Source: Polaromonas sp. C04
GTDB taxonomy: Bacteria > Pseudomonadota > Gammaproteobacteria > Burkholderiales > Burkholderiaceae_C
Reading direction: 5' to 3'
Length of the DNA stretch: 64,000 bases
Assembly (NCBI RefSeq): GCF_002002705.1
Contig: NZ_MUNS01000031.1
Coordinates: forward strand, 219,419-283,418
The notes below the pieces were generated by a model. That model was given only the letters and a program-made list of their open reading frames with translations. It did not search any database and was not told the origin of the DNA. The position numbers were made by a program, and so were the translations under genes. Shown piece after piece: positions 17,758 to 25,672 of the stretch (position 1 is the first letter of the stretch; every line of letters begins with the position of its first letter).

Positions 17758-18422
17758 CAGAGGCCTAGCAGCGCGGGAAGCTGACGAACGTCGGTCACGC
17801 GGTTCACCCCGTAGTTGGTTGACGTGGGCTCGTGACCGCGGTCGATGAAGGCCTTGGCCATGAAGCCCAAGTCAGACGCCGTCATCAGGTCGTACCGAAA
17901 GCTCGACGAGACATGCATCATCTGTTCGGGTCCGCAGCCGAGCTGGTCGAACATGTACTCGAAGGTCTGCATGCGCGGTTTGTAGGCGCGCGCTTCTTCT
18001 GCAGTGTAGACAGCGTGAAAATGAGCCTTGAGGTGCGCAACGCTGTGGGGGATGAGGTCGACCATCGAATTCGACAAAATCACCAGCGGCACGTGCGGCG
18101 CGATAGCTTCCAGCACCTCCACCACGTTAGGGTGCGGCTGAAAGGTCGACACCGCAGCGTACAGAGCGACCGCGTCAGAGGCCAGGCATTCGATGCCATG
18201 CGCCTTGCAGGCTCGCTGGATGGAGTTCTCCAACACGTCGTAAAAGGGTTTCCAGTCGCCGAGCACCTCGTCGAGGCGATAGGCCCGGAAACTGTCCAGG
18301 AACGCTGGCATCCGGTCGACCGGCACGCGGTCCTTGAACAGTACCTTTGCCGTCGTACCCATCTCGAAGTTGATGAGAGTGCCGTAGCAATCGAAGCTAA
18401 TGAATTTGGGTTTGAAAATCAT
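17757..18422 (-). CDS. HAD-family hydrolase, haloacid dehalogenase type II-like (copy 2)
   Basis: A 221-residue HAD protein beginning at ATG 18422 (MIFKPKFISFDCYGTL). Motif II is LSNSM, motif III YKPR, motif IV SSSFRYDLMTASDLGF. It is the same length as the copy at 6782-7447 and clearly homologous along its whole length. A longer frame from 18608 exists, but its extra 62 residues show no conservation and lie in the divergent promoter region. It is the first gene of the leftward operon. In a pathway with a kinase and a PLP enzyme it may act as phosphatase, but this is inference. Confidence 0.85.
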   Translation of the reverse strand: MIFKPKFISFDCYGTLINFEMGTTAKVLFKDRVPVDRMPAFLDSFRAYRLDEVLGDWKPFYDVLENSIQRACKAHGIECLASDAVALYAAVSTFQPHPNVVEVLEAIAPHVPLVILSNSMVDLIPHSVAHLKAHFHAVYTAEEARAYKPRMQTFEYMFDQLGCGPEQMMHVSSSFRYDLMTASDLGFMAKAFIDRGHEPTSTNYGVNRVTDVRQLPALLGL

Positions 18423-18777
18423 GGGTTGATCCGCTGCGTTGAGACGGAATAATTCTATGGATACCTCCCATTCAGGAGATGCCATATCGCACCCGACCCC
18501 AGGCAGATTCGTTGTCAATGCGCAGGGTGTCTGGCATTTTTTGCCACACCGGTTCGAGCGACAAATGCACATCGCGCGGCACGAAAGCTCCCGGACGGCC
18601 ACAGCCAAACGATGTGCTGTCCAGACCCCAACAACCGCACGCTACTGCGTGCAACCCACTCAAAGCAGCATCACCTTGGCTGGCAATCCCTCTAACCTAT
18701 GAGCACCTTGCGAGGTGTTGCGATGCAGTTCGTACCGCCCCTCGTGCCCTTTCCCCCAGTCACCCACGGATGCCGCC
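18423..18777. promoter_or_regulatory. Divergent intergenic region between two Lrp-associated operons
   Basis: 355 bases with no credible gene, separating the leftward HAD-kinase-PLP-Lrp operon from the rightward aminotransferase-Lrp pair. It must hold both promoters and probably Lrp sites. The segment around 18440-18475 (GGAATAATTCTATGGATACC) is the most AT-rich part. No confident binding site could be assigned by eye. Confidence 0.4.
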
Positions 18778-20181
18778 ATGACCCACTCCGAAGCCCTTCC
18801 TCAGATCGCCGCACTGGACGCACTGGACCGCGCCCATCTCATCCACCCCGTAGTCCCCTGGCGCACGCATGAGGCGCGCGGTCCCAATATCCTCACGGCC
18901 GCGCAAGGCGTCTGGCTCACGGACGGCCGGGGCCACCAGTTGCTGGATGCCTTTGCAGGCCTGTGGTGCGTGAACGTGGGCTACGGGCAGGAGAGCGTGG
19001 TGCAGGCCGCTACCGAGCAGATGCGCAAGCTGCCCTACGCCACTGGGTACTTCCACTTCAGTAGCGAGCCCGCCATCCGCCTGGCCGACAAGCTGGTGCA
19101 GATCACGCCCGCATCTCTGCAGCACGTGTACCTCACGCTGGGAGGGTCGGAGTCCGTCGATGCGGCCGTGCGCTTCATCGTGCAGTACTACAACGCTATC
19201 GGCAAGCCGAGCAAAAAACATTTCATCGCGCTGGAGCGCGGCTACCACGGCTCCTCGTCCACCGGCGCGGGGCTGACGGCGCTGCCCGTGTTCCATCGCG
19301 GGTTTGACCTGCCGCTGCCCACGCAGCATTACATCCCCTCGCCCAACCCCTACCGCGCGGCTAATCCCGCTGACAGCCAGGCCATCATCGGCGCCTCGGT
19401 GGCGGCCCTGAAGGCCAAGGTTGCCGAGCTGGGCGCGGAGAATGTAGCCGCTTTCTTCTGTGAGCCCATCCAGGGCTCGGGCGGCGTCATCGTACCGCCC
19501 CAAGGCTGGCTCAAGGCTATGCGCGAGACTGCCCGCGCACTCGACATCCTGTTCGTGGTGGACGAGGTCATCACCGGCTTTGGCCGCACCGGCCCCATGT
19601 TTGCCTGCCTGGCCGAAGGCGTGGAACCCGACCTGATGACTGTGGCCAAGGGATTGACCTCGGGCTATGTGCCCATGGGTGCCACGCTGATGAGCGACAA
19701 CGTGTACTCGGCCATTGCCGATGGTGCCCCCAAAGGTGCCCCCATCGGCCACGGTGCCACCTACTCGGCCCACCCGGTCAGCGCGGCCGTGGCACTGGAG
19801 GTGCTGCGTTTGTACGAAGAAGGCGGCGTGTTGGCCAACGGGCAGCGTGTGGCACCGGTGTTTGCCCTAGGCTTGGATGATTTGCTGGCCCATCCACTGG
19901 TGGGGGATTCGCGCCATCGCGGCCTGCTGGGCGCGCTGGAGCTGGTCAGCAGCAAATCCACCAAGGCCGGCTTCGCCCCTGCGCTGGACCTGCCCAGCCG
20001 CATCTCGGCCGCGGCATATCGCAACGGCATCGTCTTCCGTGCGTTTGGCGACAACATTCTGGGCTTCGCACCTGCACTCACTTTCACCACGTCCGACTTT
20101 GGCCTGATGTTCGAGCGGGTGAGGAAAACACTGGATGACGTATTGGCCCACGCCGATGTGCGTGCCGCCCTGAAAGACTGA
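18778..20181 (+). CDS. Class-III aminotransferase (omega-amino acid/amine:pyruvate type)
   Basis: A 467-residue PLP enzyme. The cofactor Asp is in LFVVDEVITGFGRTGP, the Lys in LMTVAKGLTSGYVPMGA (about residue 295), and the N-terminal GLWCVNVGYGQESVV and YFHFSSEPAIRLADKL are typical of beta-alanine/omega-amino acid:pyruvate aminotransferases. ATG 18778 starts the conserved N-terminus; a frame from 18715 adds non-conserved residues. It lies 76 bases upstream of an Lrp gene in the same direction. It probably moves an amino group from an amine or omega-amino acid to pyruvate. Confidence 0.9.
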   Translation: MTHSEALPQIAALDALDRAHLIHPVVPWRTHEARGPNILTAAQGVWLTDGRGHQLLDAFAGLWCVNVGYGQESVVQAATEQMRKLPYATGYFHFSSEPAIRLADKLVQITPASLQHVYLTLGGSESVDAAVRFIVQYYNAIGKPSKKHFIALERGYHGSSSTGAGLTALPVFHRGFDLPLPTQHYIPSPNPYRAANPADSQAIIGASVAALKAKVAELGAENVAAFFCEPIQGSGGVIVPPQGWLKAMRETARALDILFVVDEVITGFGRTGPMFACLAEGVEPDLMTVAKGLTSGYVPMGATLMSDNVYSAIADGAPKGAPIGHGATYSAHPVSAAVALEVLRLYEEGGVLANGQRVAPVFALGLDDLLAHPLVGDSRHRGLLGALELVSSKSTKAGFAPALDLPSRISAAAYRNGIVFRAFGDNILGFAPALTFTTSDFGLMFERVRKTLDDVLAHADVRAALKD

Positions 20182-20257
20182 GCAGGTGTAATCCCGCTCG
20201 CGCTGCCCCTGCTATCACGTCACAATAGGATCTGTCCTCTTTTACGCACCGCCCAAA

Positions 20258-20755
20258 ATGACGAATGAAGCACTGAAAATCGACCGACTGGATTTGCGCA
20301 TTCTGGCGCAGCTGCAAAAGAGCGGCCGCATGACCAATGTGGACTTGGCTGATGCGGTGGGCTTGTCGCCAAGCCCCTGCCTCATCCGCGTCAAACGGTT
20401 GGAGCAGGCAGGCTATATCGCGGGCTACGGGGCGCACCTGCGCCTGGAAAAGTTGGGGGACACCCTGACGGTGTTCACCGAGATCACCCTGTCAGACCAC
20501 CGACGCGAAGACTTTACCCGCTTTGAAGTGGTGCTGCGTGGCGTTGACGAGGTGCTGGAGTGCCATCTGGTGAGTGGCGGCTACGATTACCTGCTGCGAT
20601 TCCTGACCCGTGGCGTAAACCACTACCAGGAGGTCATGGAAGACCTGCTGGAGCGCAATATTGGCATTGCCAAATACTTCAGCTACATCGTCATCAAGTC
20701 GCCCTTCATCAAAACACACTGCCCGATCGAGCGCCTGTTTCCAAATCAGCAGTGA
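20258..20755 (+). CDS. Lrp/AsnC family transcriptional regulator (copy 2)
   Basis: A 165-residue regulator: helix-turn-helix IDRLDLRILAQLQKSGRMTN then VDLADAVGLSPSPCLIRVKR, and RAM domain with LVSGGYDYLLRFL. It is homologous throughout to the Lrp at 14780-15280 and sits downstream of the aminotransferase. It probably autoregulates and controls the transaminase in response to an amino acid. Confidence 0.93.
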   Translation: MTNEALKIDRLDLRILAQLQKSGRMTNVDLADAVGLSPSPCLIRVKRLEQAGYIAGYGAHLRLEKLGDTLTVFTEITLSDHRREDFTRFEVVLRGVDEVLECHLVSGGYDYLLRFLTRGVNHYQEVMEDLLERNIGIAKYFSYIVIKSPFIKTHCPIERLFPNQQ

Positions 20756-20776
20756 GTGCTGATGTGGAATTCGCCA

Positions 20777-21340
20777 CTAATTTGCAACTAGAGCGCAAGC
20801 AGCCACCTCGCAAAACCAGCGCACCCCCAAAGGGAGTGCCTCATCATTGAAGTCGTAGCAAGGGTGGTGCAAGGCGCGGTCACCGTCTGGGCCGGGCTCT
20901 GCTCGCCCCTGGCCCAGCCACAGGTAGGCACAACGCTTGCGCTGCAGCATGAAAGCGAAGTCTTCTGAGGTGAAAGCTGCATGCGGAGCCCCCTGTGCCT
21001 GCAGACCCACAGCCTGCGCGGCCTCCAGCGCCAGTGTGACCTCGGCAGCGGTATTGGTTGTGGCTGGGTAGTAACGCTGGTATTTCACCTGCACATCCGT
21101 GCCATTGGCCAGTGCCACTCCCCGGGCCGTGTCGCGCAGGGCGGCTTCAATGCAGTCTTGCGCGGTGGCATCAAAACTGCGCACAGTGCCGGTAATCTGA
21201 ACTTCCGCCGGCAATACGTTGTGGCTGTGCCCGCCCTCAATGCGGGTCACTGAAAGTACCGCATTGACGGCCTCGCCGGTCAACGGGCCGCTCACAAACT
21301 GGTCAATCGGCTCCTTGGGGATGTGCGGCAATCGCCGCAT
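20777..21340 (-). pseudogene. M20-family amidohydrolase, C-terminal part only
   Basis: The 187 residues cover the dimerisation domain and C-terminal catalytic segment of M20D (IAA-amino acid/hippurate hydrolase type) proteins: GGHSHNVLPAEVQITGTVRS, AAFTSEDFAFMLQ, HHPCYDFNDEALPLG. The first half with the other metal ligands (the usual HxCGHD region) is absent. The first about 10 residues (MRRLPHIPKEP) are unrelated sequence at the break near 21310. It converges on the Lrp gene. A truncated, inactive gene is the simplest reading. Confidence 0.8.
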
Positions 21341-21547
21341 TCTTCTTCGTGTTGCTTGGCATAGATGCCACTTGTCGTCCTGCTATGCCTCGCACACGAA
21401 GTTCAGGACAGGCTCTCGGCGTTTGCTTCAGGCCGCAGACGAATGCCTTCTCTCCTGTGGCTGCATCCAGGGTGAAGTCACGAGCCGTGAACGGAAATAT
21501 AAACGTAGTGCCTATTCCTATTGACGCTCAAATCAACAGGAGTCACC

Positions 21548-21910
21548 ATGAGTTCACTTGAAAACCCCAATAGCCCTGCGCAGTCGGAGTGCGCGCAGCA
21601 GAATTACCTGAAACGAGCTCTTAATGGTCGCATTGCGACTGTCCCGCGTCAAAGCGTTCAGAGCTGCGAAAAAGTCATCGAAGTATTGACTTGGTACCTG
21701 GACGAAATGGTAGACGCGTTGGAGGACGCGATACGATGCTATATCTGCGTTGAACCCGACGACCCCAGCGAGTATCGATACCATTTGTATTTCGAATCAA
21801 TTCGCGAGACGCAGCAACTCCTTCGTGACTTGAAGCAAGACTGGCCGCACCTTGACCTCCCACAGGTCTATCCGTCTGACGTTGAGTGCGACGACGACAC
21901 TGAAGGCTGA
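21548..21910 (+). CDS. Hypothetical acidic protein, 120 residues
   Basis: Starts MSSLENPNSPAQSECAQQNY at ATG 21548, preceded at 6 bases by CAGGAG, a good ribosome-binding site that favours it over an upstream in-frame start at 21521. The product is acidic, ending DVECDDDTEG, with an apparently helical middle (VIEVLTWYLDEMVDALEDAI) and no membrane segment. No family is recognised. It lies among unrecognised genes in a less GC-rich stretch than its neighbours, consistent with acquired DNA. Confidence 0.6.
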   Translation: MSSLENPNSPAQSECAQQNYLKRALNGRIATVPRQSVQSCEKVIEVLTWYLDEMVDALEDAIRCYICVEPDDPSEYRYHLYFESIRETQQLLRDLKQDWPHLDLPQVYPSDVECDDDTEG

Positions 21911-22321
21911 ACAGTCGTAGACGACCATTCAGGCAGCACTTATCAAAACCGTTTCGAACGCAATAGGTCTGGCGATTGGATGAACCATACGCGTCTCGAG
22001 ACGCGTCTTGGGCTCATAAAGCGGGACGCAAGCGGACTGTCGCATCAAAAGTCACCCATGTAGACGGTGGTCTAGGCTGTGGATAAAGGTATGCACCACT
22101 GGCGAAGGTGGCGTCCCTCATGGGCATGCCGTTAATGCTCAAAGAACGGGCACACATACCGGCCCTCTTGACCCGCAGTGGGCAGACTTTCCACCAGCGC
22201 CAGGCGTTCACGAGTAGGCGAGGCAAAGTGGGGACAATGCAACCCCTCAGGCAGGAATCGGCCCAAATCGGTCACGCTTGCCTCGTGCTCGTTTGGCATG
22301 AACCCTCTTGTCGATATCCTT
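21911..22321. other. Intergenic stretch with an 18-bp perfect palindrome
   Basis: 411 bases without a strong gene on the plus strand. It holds the perfect palindrome ACGCGTCTCGAGACGCGT at 21989-22006. On the minus strand a 55-codon frame (22132-22299) with two Cys motifs is listed separately. No T-tract follows the palindrome. Confidence 0.45.
22132..22299 (-). CDS. Possible small protein, 55 residues, CPHF/CPFF motifs
   Basis: A short frame from ATG 22299 reads MPNEHEASVTDLGRFLPEGL, then HCPHFASPTRERLALVESLP, and ends GRYVCPFFEH. The two Cys-Pro pairs 34 residues apart and the even composition make it more gene-like than other short frames here. AGAGGG lies 5 bases upstream of the start. 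It overlaps the start region of the DUF2784-like gene on the other strand, so only one of the two starts may be used. Could be chance. Confidence 0.28.
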   Translation of the reverse strand: MPNEHEASVTDLGRFLPEGLHCPHFASPTRERLALVESLPTAGQEGRYVCPFFEH

Positions 22322-22690
22322 ATGTATTTTCGTATTGTGGCTGACGGCGTCCTCCTGTTCCACTTGGGATTCATCCTGTTTGCAATTTTTGGCGGCGCAC
22401 TCGCCGCCTGGCGCCGCTGGATGCCAGATGTTCATCTCCCAGCGGCGGCCCGGGCAGTCTTTGTCGAGCTGACGGGCCGCATCTGCCCGCTCACCGACCT
22501 TGAGGACCACCTTCGCATCCGAGCAGGGCAATCAGGCTACACGGGAGGCTTCGTCGAGCACTACCTTATCGAGGTCATTTATCCATCCGGGCTGACGCGC
22601 GAGGTCCAGTTCATACTCGCGGCTGTAGTCGTTGGCATCAACGTCGCAATTTATGCCTGGATTGCGCTTCGCCGGGCGGCTCAATGCTGA
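22322..22690 (+). CDS. DUF2784-like small membrane protein
   Basis: A 122-residue protein with an N-terminal membrane helix (VADGVLLFHLGFILFAIFGG), a conserved middle (RICPLTDLEDHLR, GGFVEHYLIEVIYPSG) and a C-terminal helix (FILAAVVVGINVAIYAWIAL). This order matches the DUF2784 family of uncharacterised inner-membrane proteins. ATG 22322 gives the usual short N-terminus; ATG 22298 (MNPLVDIL) is an alternative and the 22178 start is too long. Function unknown. Confidence 0.7.
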   Translation: MYFRIVADGVLLFHLGFILFAIFGGALAAWRRWMPDVHLPAAARAVFVELTGRICPLTDLEDHLRIRAGQSGYTGGFVEHYLIEVIYPSGLTREVQFILAAVVVGINVAIYAWIALRRAAQC

Positions 22691-22909
22691 GATGCCTAGC
22701 CACTCAATGAAGCGACCGGCACCCTTGGGTGCCGCAGCGGCCACAGCGGTGCATTGACACCGGCGCGGTCGATTGAACATTGCATACTCAAGGGTCAAGT
22801 GACCCATCCTCGACGCAGGCCTGAAATCCAGCGACCCGGGCCAGCGATGCAGGTCAGAAAGGCCGCTGTGCCGCAGAGCAAAAGGCTAAACACATCCGCT
22901 AAACCAGAG

Positions 22910-22935
22910 CGAGGACACAACGGCCCTCGTTTTTT
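22910..22935 (+). terminator. Terminator-like hairpin with T-run upstream of the next gene
   Basis: CGAGG at 22910-22914 and CCTCG at 22925-22929 form a short stem, followed at once by six T (22930-22935). It ends only 17 bases before the ATG at 22953. Either it ends transcription from upstream, or it sits in the leader of the next gene and attenuates it. Confidence 0.5.
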
Positions 22936-22952
22936 GAACTTATGGAGATGCA

Positions 22953-23636
22953 ATGAGCAACTACAGCTTTCCCAATCCGGCGGACGACAGCAAGAGTCAG
23001 CTGACCTACAGTGTCGCGGCGGAGTTTATCTACAGGCTCGACCTGTTCCTGGAGCATCAGGACAAGAACTCCAATGACGGCTGTGTTCCTGTCGAGGTGG
23101 TTCGCACGGTCGGGCACTGCGCCGAGGCAGCCCTTGAGATGCTCTTCTGGGCTGCCGGCGACTCCAAGTCGGCCCACGAAGGCAGCACACCTCGTTGCTC
23201 GGTGGCAGACGACGCGGATGCCTGCGAAATGATTGCCGGAGTCGCTGAAGTGCTCGACAGACTCTTCCAGTCGCAAACCGTGTCACGGACCGCCGTCGCG
23301 CCCAACCAGGCGAAATGGCAGCTGATGACTACCGTCGCCGGGGAATTCTTCCTTCGCCTTGGCGCGCTGGCGGAGAACGTAGCAAACCAGGCTCAGAACA
23401 CTGTCGACTACTGTGACGTTGAGATGCTGCGAGGCTGTGTGGACGCAGCCATGGGAATGGTGTATGAACTCAGTAGCGCTACCTGGCTGGCCGGCCACGC
23501 CATGCCCGCTCGAGCCATCCTTGCCATGTACGACCACGTGCGCAGCCATCGCTTGGAGTGCGCGGGTCCGCAAGCGGTGCAGCTTATTCAGGACGTGTAC
23601 GAGGCCGTAACGAGTCAGGTGATTTCGCAGGGCTGA
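22953..23636 (+). CDS. Hypothetical protein with an internal two-fold repeat
   Basis: A 227-residue soluble protein of no recognised family, starting at ATG 22953 after a GGAG at 22945. Two similar helical segments are visible: TYSVAAEFIYRLDLFLEHQD, then VPVEVVRTVGHCAEAALEML (about residues 18-68), and MTTVAGEFFLRLGALAENVA, then CDVEMLRGCVDAAMGMVYEL (about residues 127-176). Shared positions include A-EF--RL, the V-E-(L/V)R--(G) block and the A---ML/MV end. This indicates duplication of a helical unit. No catalytic motif or signal peptide is seen. Confidence 0.6.
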   Translation: MSNYSFPNPADDSKSQLTYSVAAEFIYRLDLFLEHQDKNSNDGCVPVEVVRTVGHCAEAALEMLFWAAGDSKSAHEGSTPRCSVADDADACEMIAGVAEVLDRLFQSQTVSRTAVAPNQAKWQLMTTVAGEFFLRLGALAENVANQAQNTVDYCDVEMLRGCVDAAMGMVYELSSATWLAGHAMPARAILAMYDHVRSHRLECAGPQAVQLIQDVYEAVTSQVISQG

Positions 23637-24027
23637 GCGCCGACGCCTTGACTGGGCAGCCGTAGTCGTAAGCGAAATTGAGAAGGGGTCGACCACCGCC
23701 TTAACAGGCTGCTGAAATCCCCCACGCGAGTACGCCGCAGCCTGCCCGGGCGGTTTAGCTTTGCACTCAGACTGCAAGGCGGCCCGGCCATGGCTTGTCC
23801 ATGAGGTCCCAGCACGGGCGGGGCAGCGTGTTCAAGCTGACCCCCTGCAGGGCGACACGGGCGCCGCTCTGGTTCAGCCGTCCCACAGGTCATGAGTGCG
23901 CGCGAAATGGACGCTCTGCGCGGCTTTTCACGCCCAAGTGCGAGCAAGGAAGGCCCGCGAGGGGCCTGTCCTGCTGGCGGTTCGGGGCTAATCCGAGCGG
24001 AGGCTAAAACCGATTGCTTGACGCGGA
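23637..24027. other. Intergenic stretch holding copy A of a 54-bp repeat
   Basis: 391 bases without a credible gene. It includes the structured repeat at 23943-23996, listed separately. The remainder shows no promoter or terminator that could be called with confidence. Confidence 0.4.
23943..23996. repeat. 54-bp structured direct repeat, copy A
   Basis: Matches 25905-25958 at 49 of 54 positions. It contains the hairpin GGCCC-GCGAG-GGGCC and a second, weaker one around GGTTCGG...CCGA. Copies A and B flank the methylase and istB remnant in the same orientation. Confidence 0.75.
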
Positions 24028-25032
24028 ATGAACTATTCATTCCCAACTCAAGCCGCCGCTGGTCAGTCATCCTCACTCGCCAGCACCTTCGCAAACCCAA
24101 GCGCCGCTGGCATCAGTTCCAGCTCAGGCGCTCCGTTCCTTAAATGGGCCGGGAGCAAACGCCGCCTGTTGTCCCAATTGCTACCCCTGTTGCCCCAAGG
24201 TCAGCGCCTGATTGAGCCCTTTGTCGGGGCCGGCAGTGTCTTCATGGCTAGCCGCTTTGAGCAGTACCTGCTGGCCGACACCAATGCAGTGCTGATGGCT
24301 GTGTATGCCCAACTCCAAACTGACCCCGCTGCATTGGTCAGCCAAGCCCAGGCCCTGTTTGTCGAGGGCAACCGCAGCCCAGAGGCTTACAACGCTCTGC
24401 GTAGCAGGTTTAACGACCCGGCGACGCCTGAACCTGAACGGGCGGCCCTGTTCATTTACCTGAATAAATTTGCCTTTAACGGGCTATACCGGGTTAACAA
24501 GCGGGGCCAGATGAATGTGCCCTTTGCCCACCATGACAAATTGCCGGCGTTTCCAACGGAGGCCACTGAGCGCTTTGCCACGAAGTTGGGGCAAGCCCAG
24601 CTGCTATGCACAAGCTTCGAGGACACCATGGCGCAGGCGAGGCCCGGTGACGTGGTCTATTGCGACCCACCATATGTAGACCGAGAAGATGCGCAAGGCA
24701 ACGCGTCTGCCAGCTTCACTGCTTACAGCAAGAACCGCTTTGGCATGGCACAGCAAGAGAAGCTGGCAAGCCTGGCCCGCGAACTGGCCGAGCAGGGCAT
24801 CCCTGTAGTGGTGTCGAACCACGACACCCCCACGGCGCGACGCCTGTATGCCGGGGCCACGCTGCACACCGTGTATGCCCACCGCTCGATGGCATCAAAC
24901 ATCGGTGCGCGGGGCAAGGTGGCCGAACTGGTGGCGGTGTTTGGCGGGCACCCTGCACCAACTCTGAACCCTGCGCCTGGATGGCATGGCTGCCGCCTTG
25001 ACCAACCCGGCAAACCAAATCGCTGCCGCTGA
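24028..25032 (+). CDS. Dam-family DNA adenine methylase with an istB-derived tail
   Basis: A 334-residue N6-adenine methyltransferase of the Dam/D12 class. The AdoMet motif is FLKWAGSKRRLL (about residues 37-48) with FVGAGSVFM, and the catalytic motif is DPPYV near 211. N-terminal to motif I is a Ser/Ala-rich extension. Family homology ends near VAELVAVFGG. The last about 30 residues come from DNA that, in another frame, is the start of IstB, so the natural C-terminus has been replaced. Probable specificity is GATC-like, but this is not proven. No restriction enzyme gene is beside it, so it is an orphan, possibly phage-derived methylase. Confidence 0.85.
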   Translation: MNYSFPTQAAAGQSSSLASTFANPSAAGISSSSGAPFLKWAGSKRRLLSQLLPLLPQGQRLIEPFVGAGSVFMASRFEQYLLADTNAVLMAVYAQLQTDPAALVSQAQALFVEGNRSPEAYNALRSRFNDPATPEPERAALFIYLNKFAFNGLYRVNKRGQMNVPFAHHDKLPAFPTEATERFATKLGQAQLLCTSFEDTMAQARPGDVVYCDPPYVDREDAQGNASASFTAYSKNRFGMAQQEKLASLARELAEQGIPVVVSNHDTPTARRLYAGATLHTVYAHRSMASNIGARGKVAELVAVFGGHPAPTLNPAPGWHGCRLDQPGKPNRCR

Positions 25033-25672
25033 ATTGCCCTTTGAACAACGCCTGGCTCTGCTGGTGCAACGGGAGGTTGATTGGCGCGACAGCAAGCGTC
25101 TGGAGCGCCTGTTGAAGGCCGCCCGGCTGAAGGTCTCCTCGGCTTGCCTGGAGGACATTGACTGGAGAAGCAACCGCGGCATCAGCCGCGAAGTCATTGG
25201 CGCCCTGGCCGGCGGCGACTGACTGCGCCATGGCCACAATGTGCCGCTGACCGGTGCCACCGGTTACGGCAAGACCTGGCTGGCGTGTGCTCTGGGCCAG
25301 CAGGCAGCCCGCTTGGGTTTCTCGGTGCTCTACGCCCGCGCCCCTCGCTTGCTGGAGGAGTTGCATGTGGCGCATGGCGATGGCAGCTTTGCGCGCAGGC
25401 TGGGCCAGTTAGCCAAGCTGGACCTGCTGATACTCGATGACTCCGCCATCGCACCCATTGCCGCGCATGAGCGCAATGATTTGCTGGAATTGTTGGATGA
25501 CCGGGTGGGCAGCCGCTCCACGCTCATCACCAGCCAGTTGCCGGTAACAGCCTGGCATGCCTGGCTCGATGAGCCCACCCTGGCCGATGCCATCTTGGAC
25601 CGCATCGTGCACGGCTCGCACAAGATGGCGCTCAAAGGTGAGTCCATGCGAAAGCTGGCCAAGGCCGCTTAA
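24950..25672 (+). pseudogene. IS21-family istB (ATP-binding helper), dead by nonsense mutations
   Basis: One continuous frame reads TLHQL*TLRLDGMAAAL, then FEQRLALLVQREVDWRDSKR, then [31 protein letters not shown] and the Walker A-like [15 protein letters not shown], then [23 protein letters not shown] and the C-terminal [12 protein letters not shown]. Two in-frame TGA codons interrupt it, at 24965-24967 and 25220-25222; the second replaces the usual Trp (GDW). There is no frameshift. No istA was found, so this is an IS21 relic; its 5' edge is fused to the methylase gene. Confidence 0.88.

Noticed and set aside
24986..25672. Frameshift in istB
   Set aside because: Both halves are in the same reading frame; the break is an in-frame TGA at 25220-25222.
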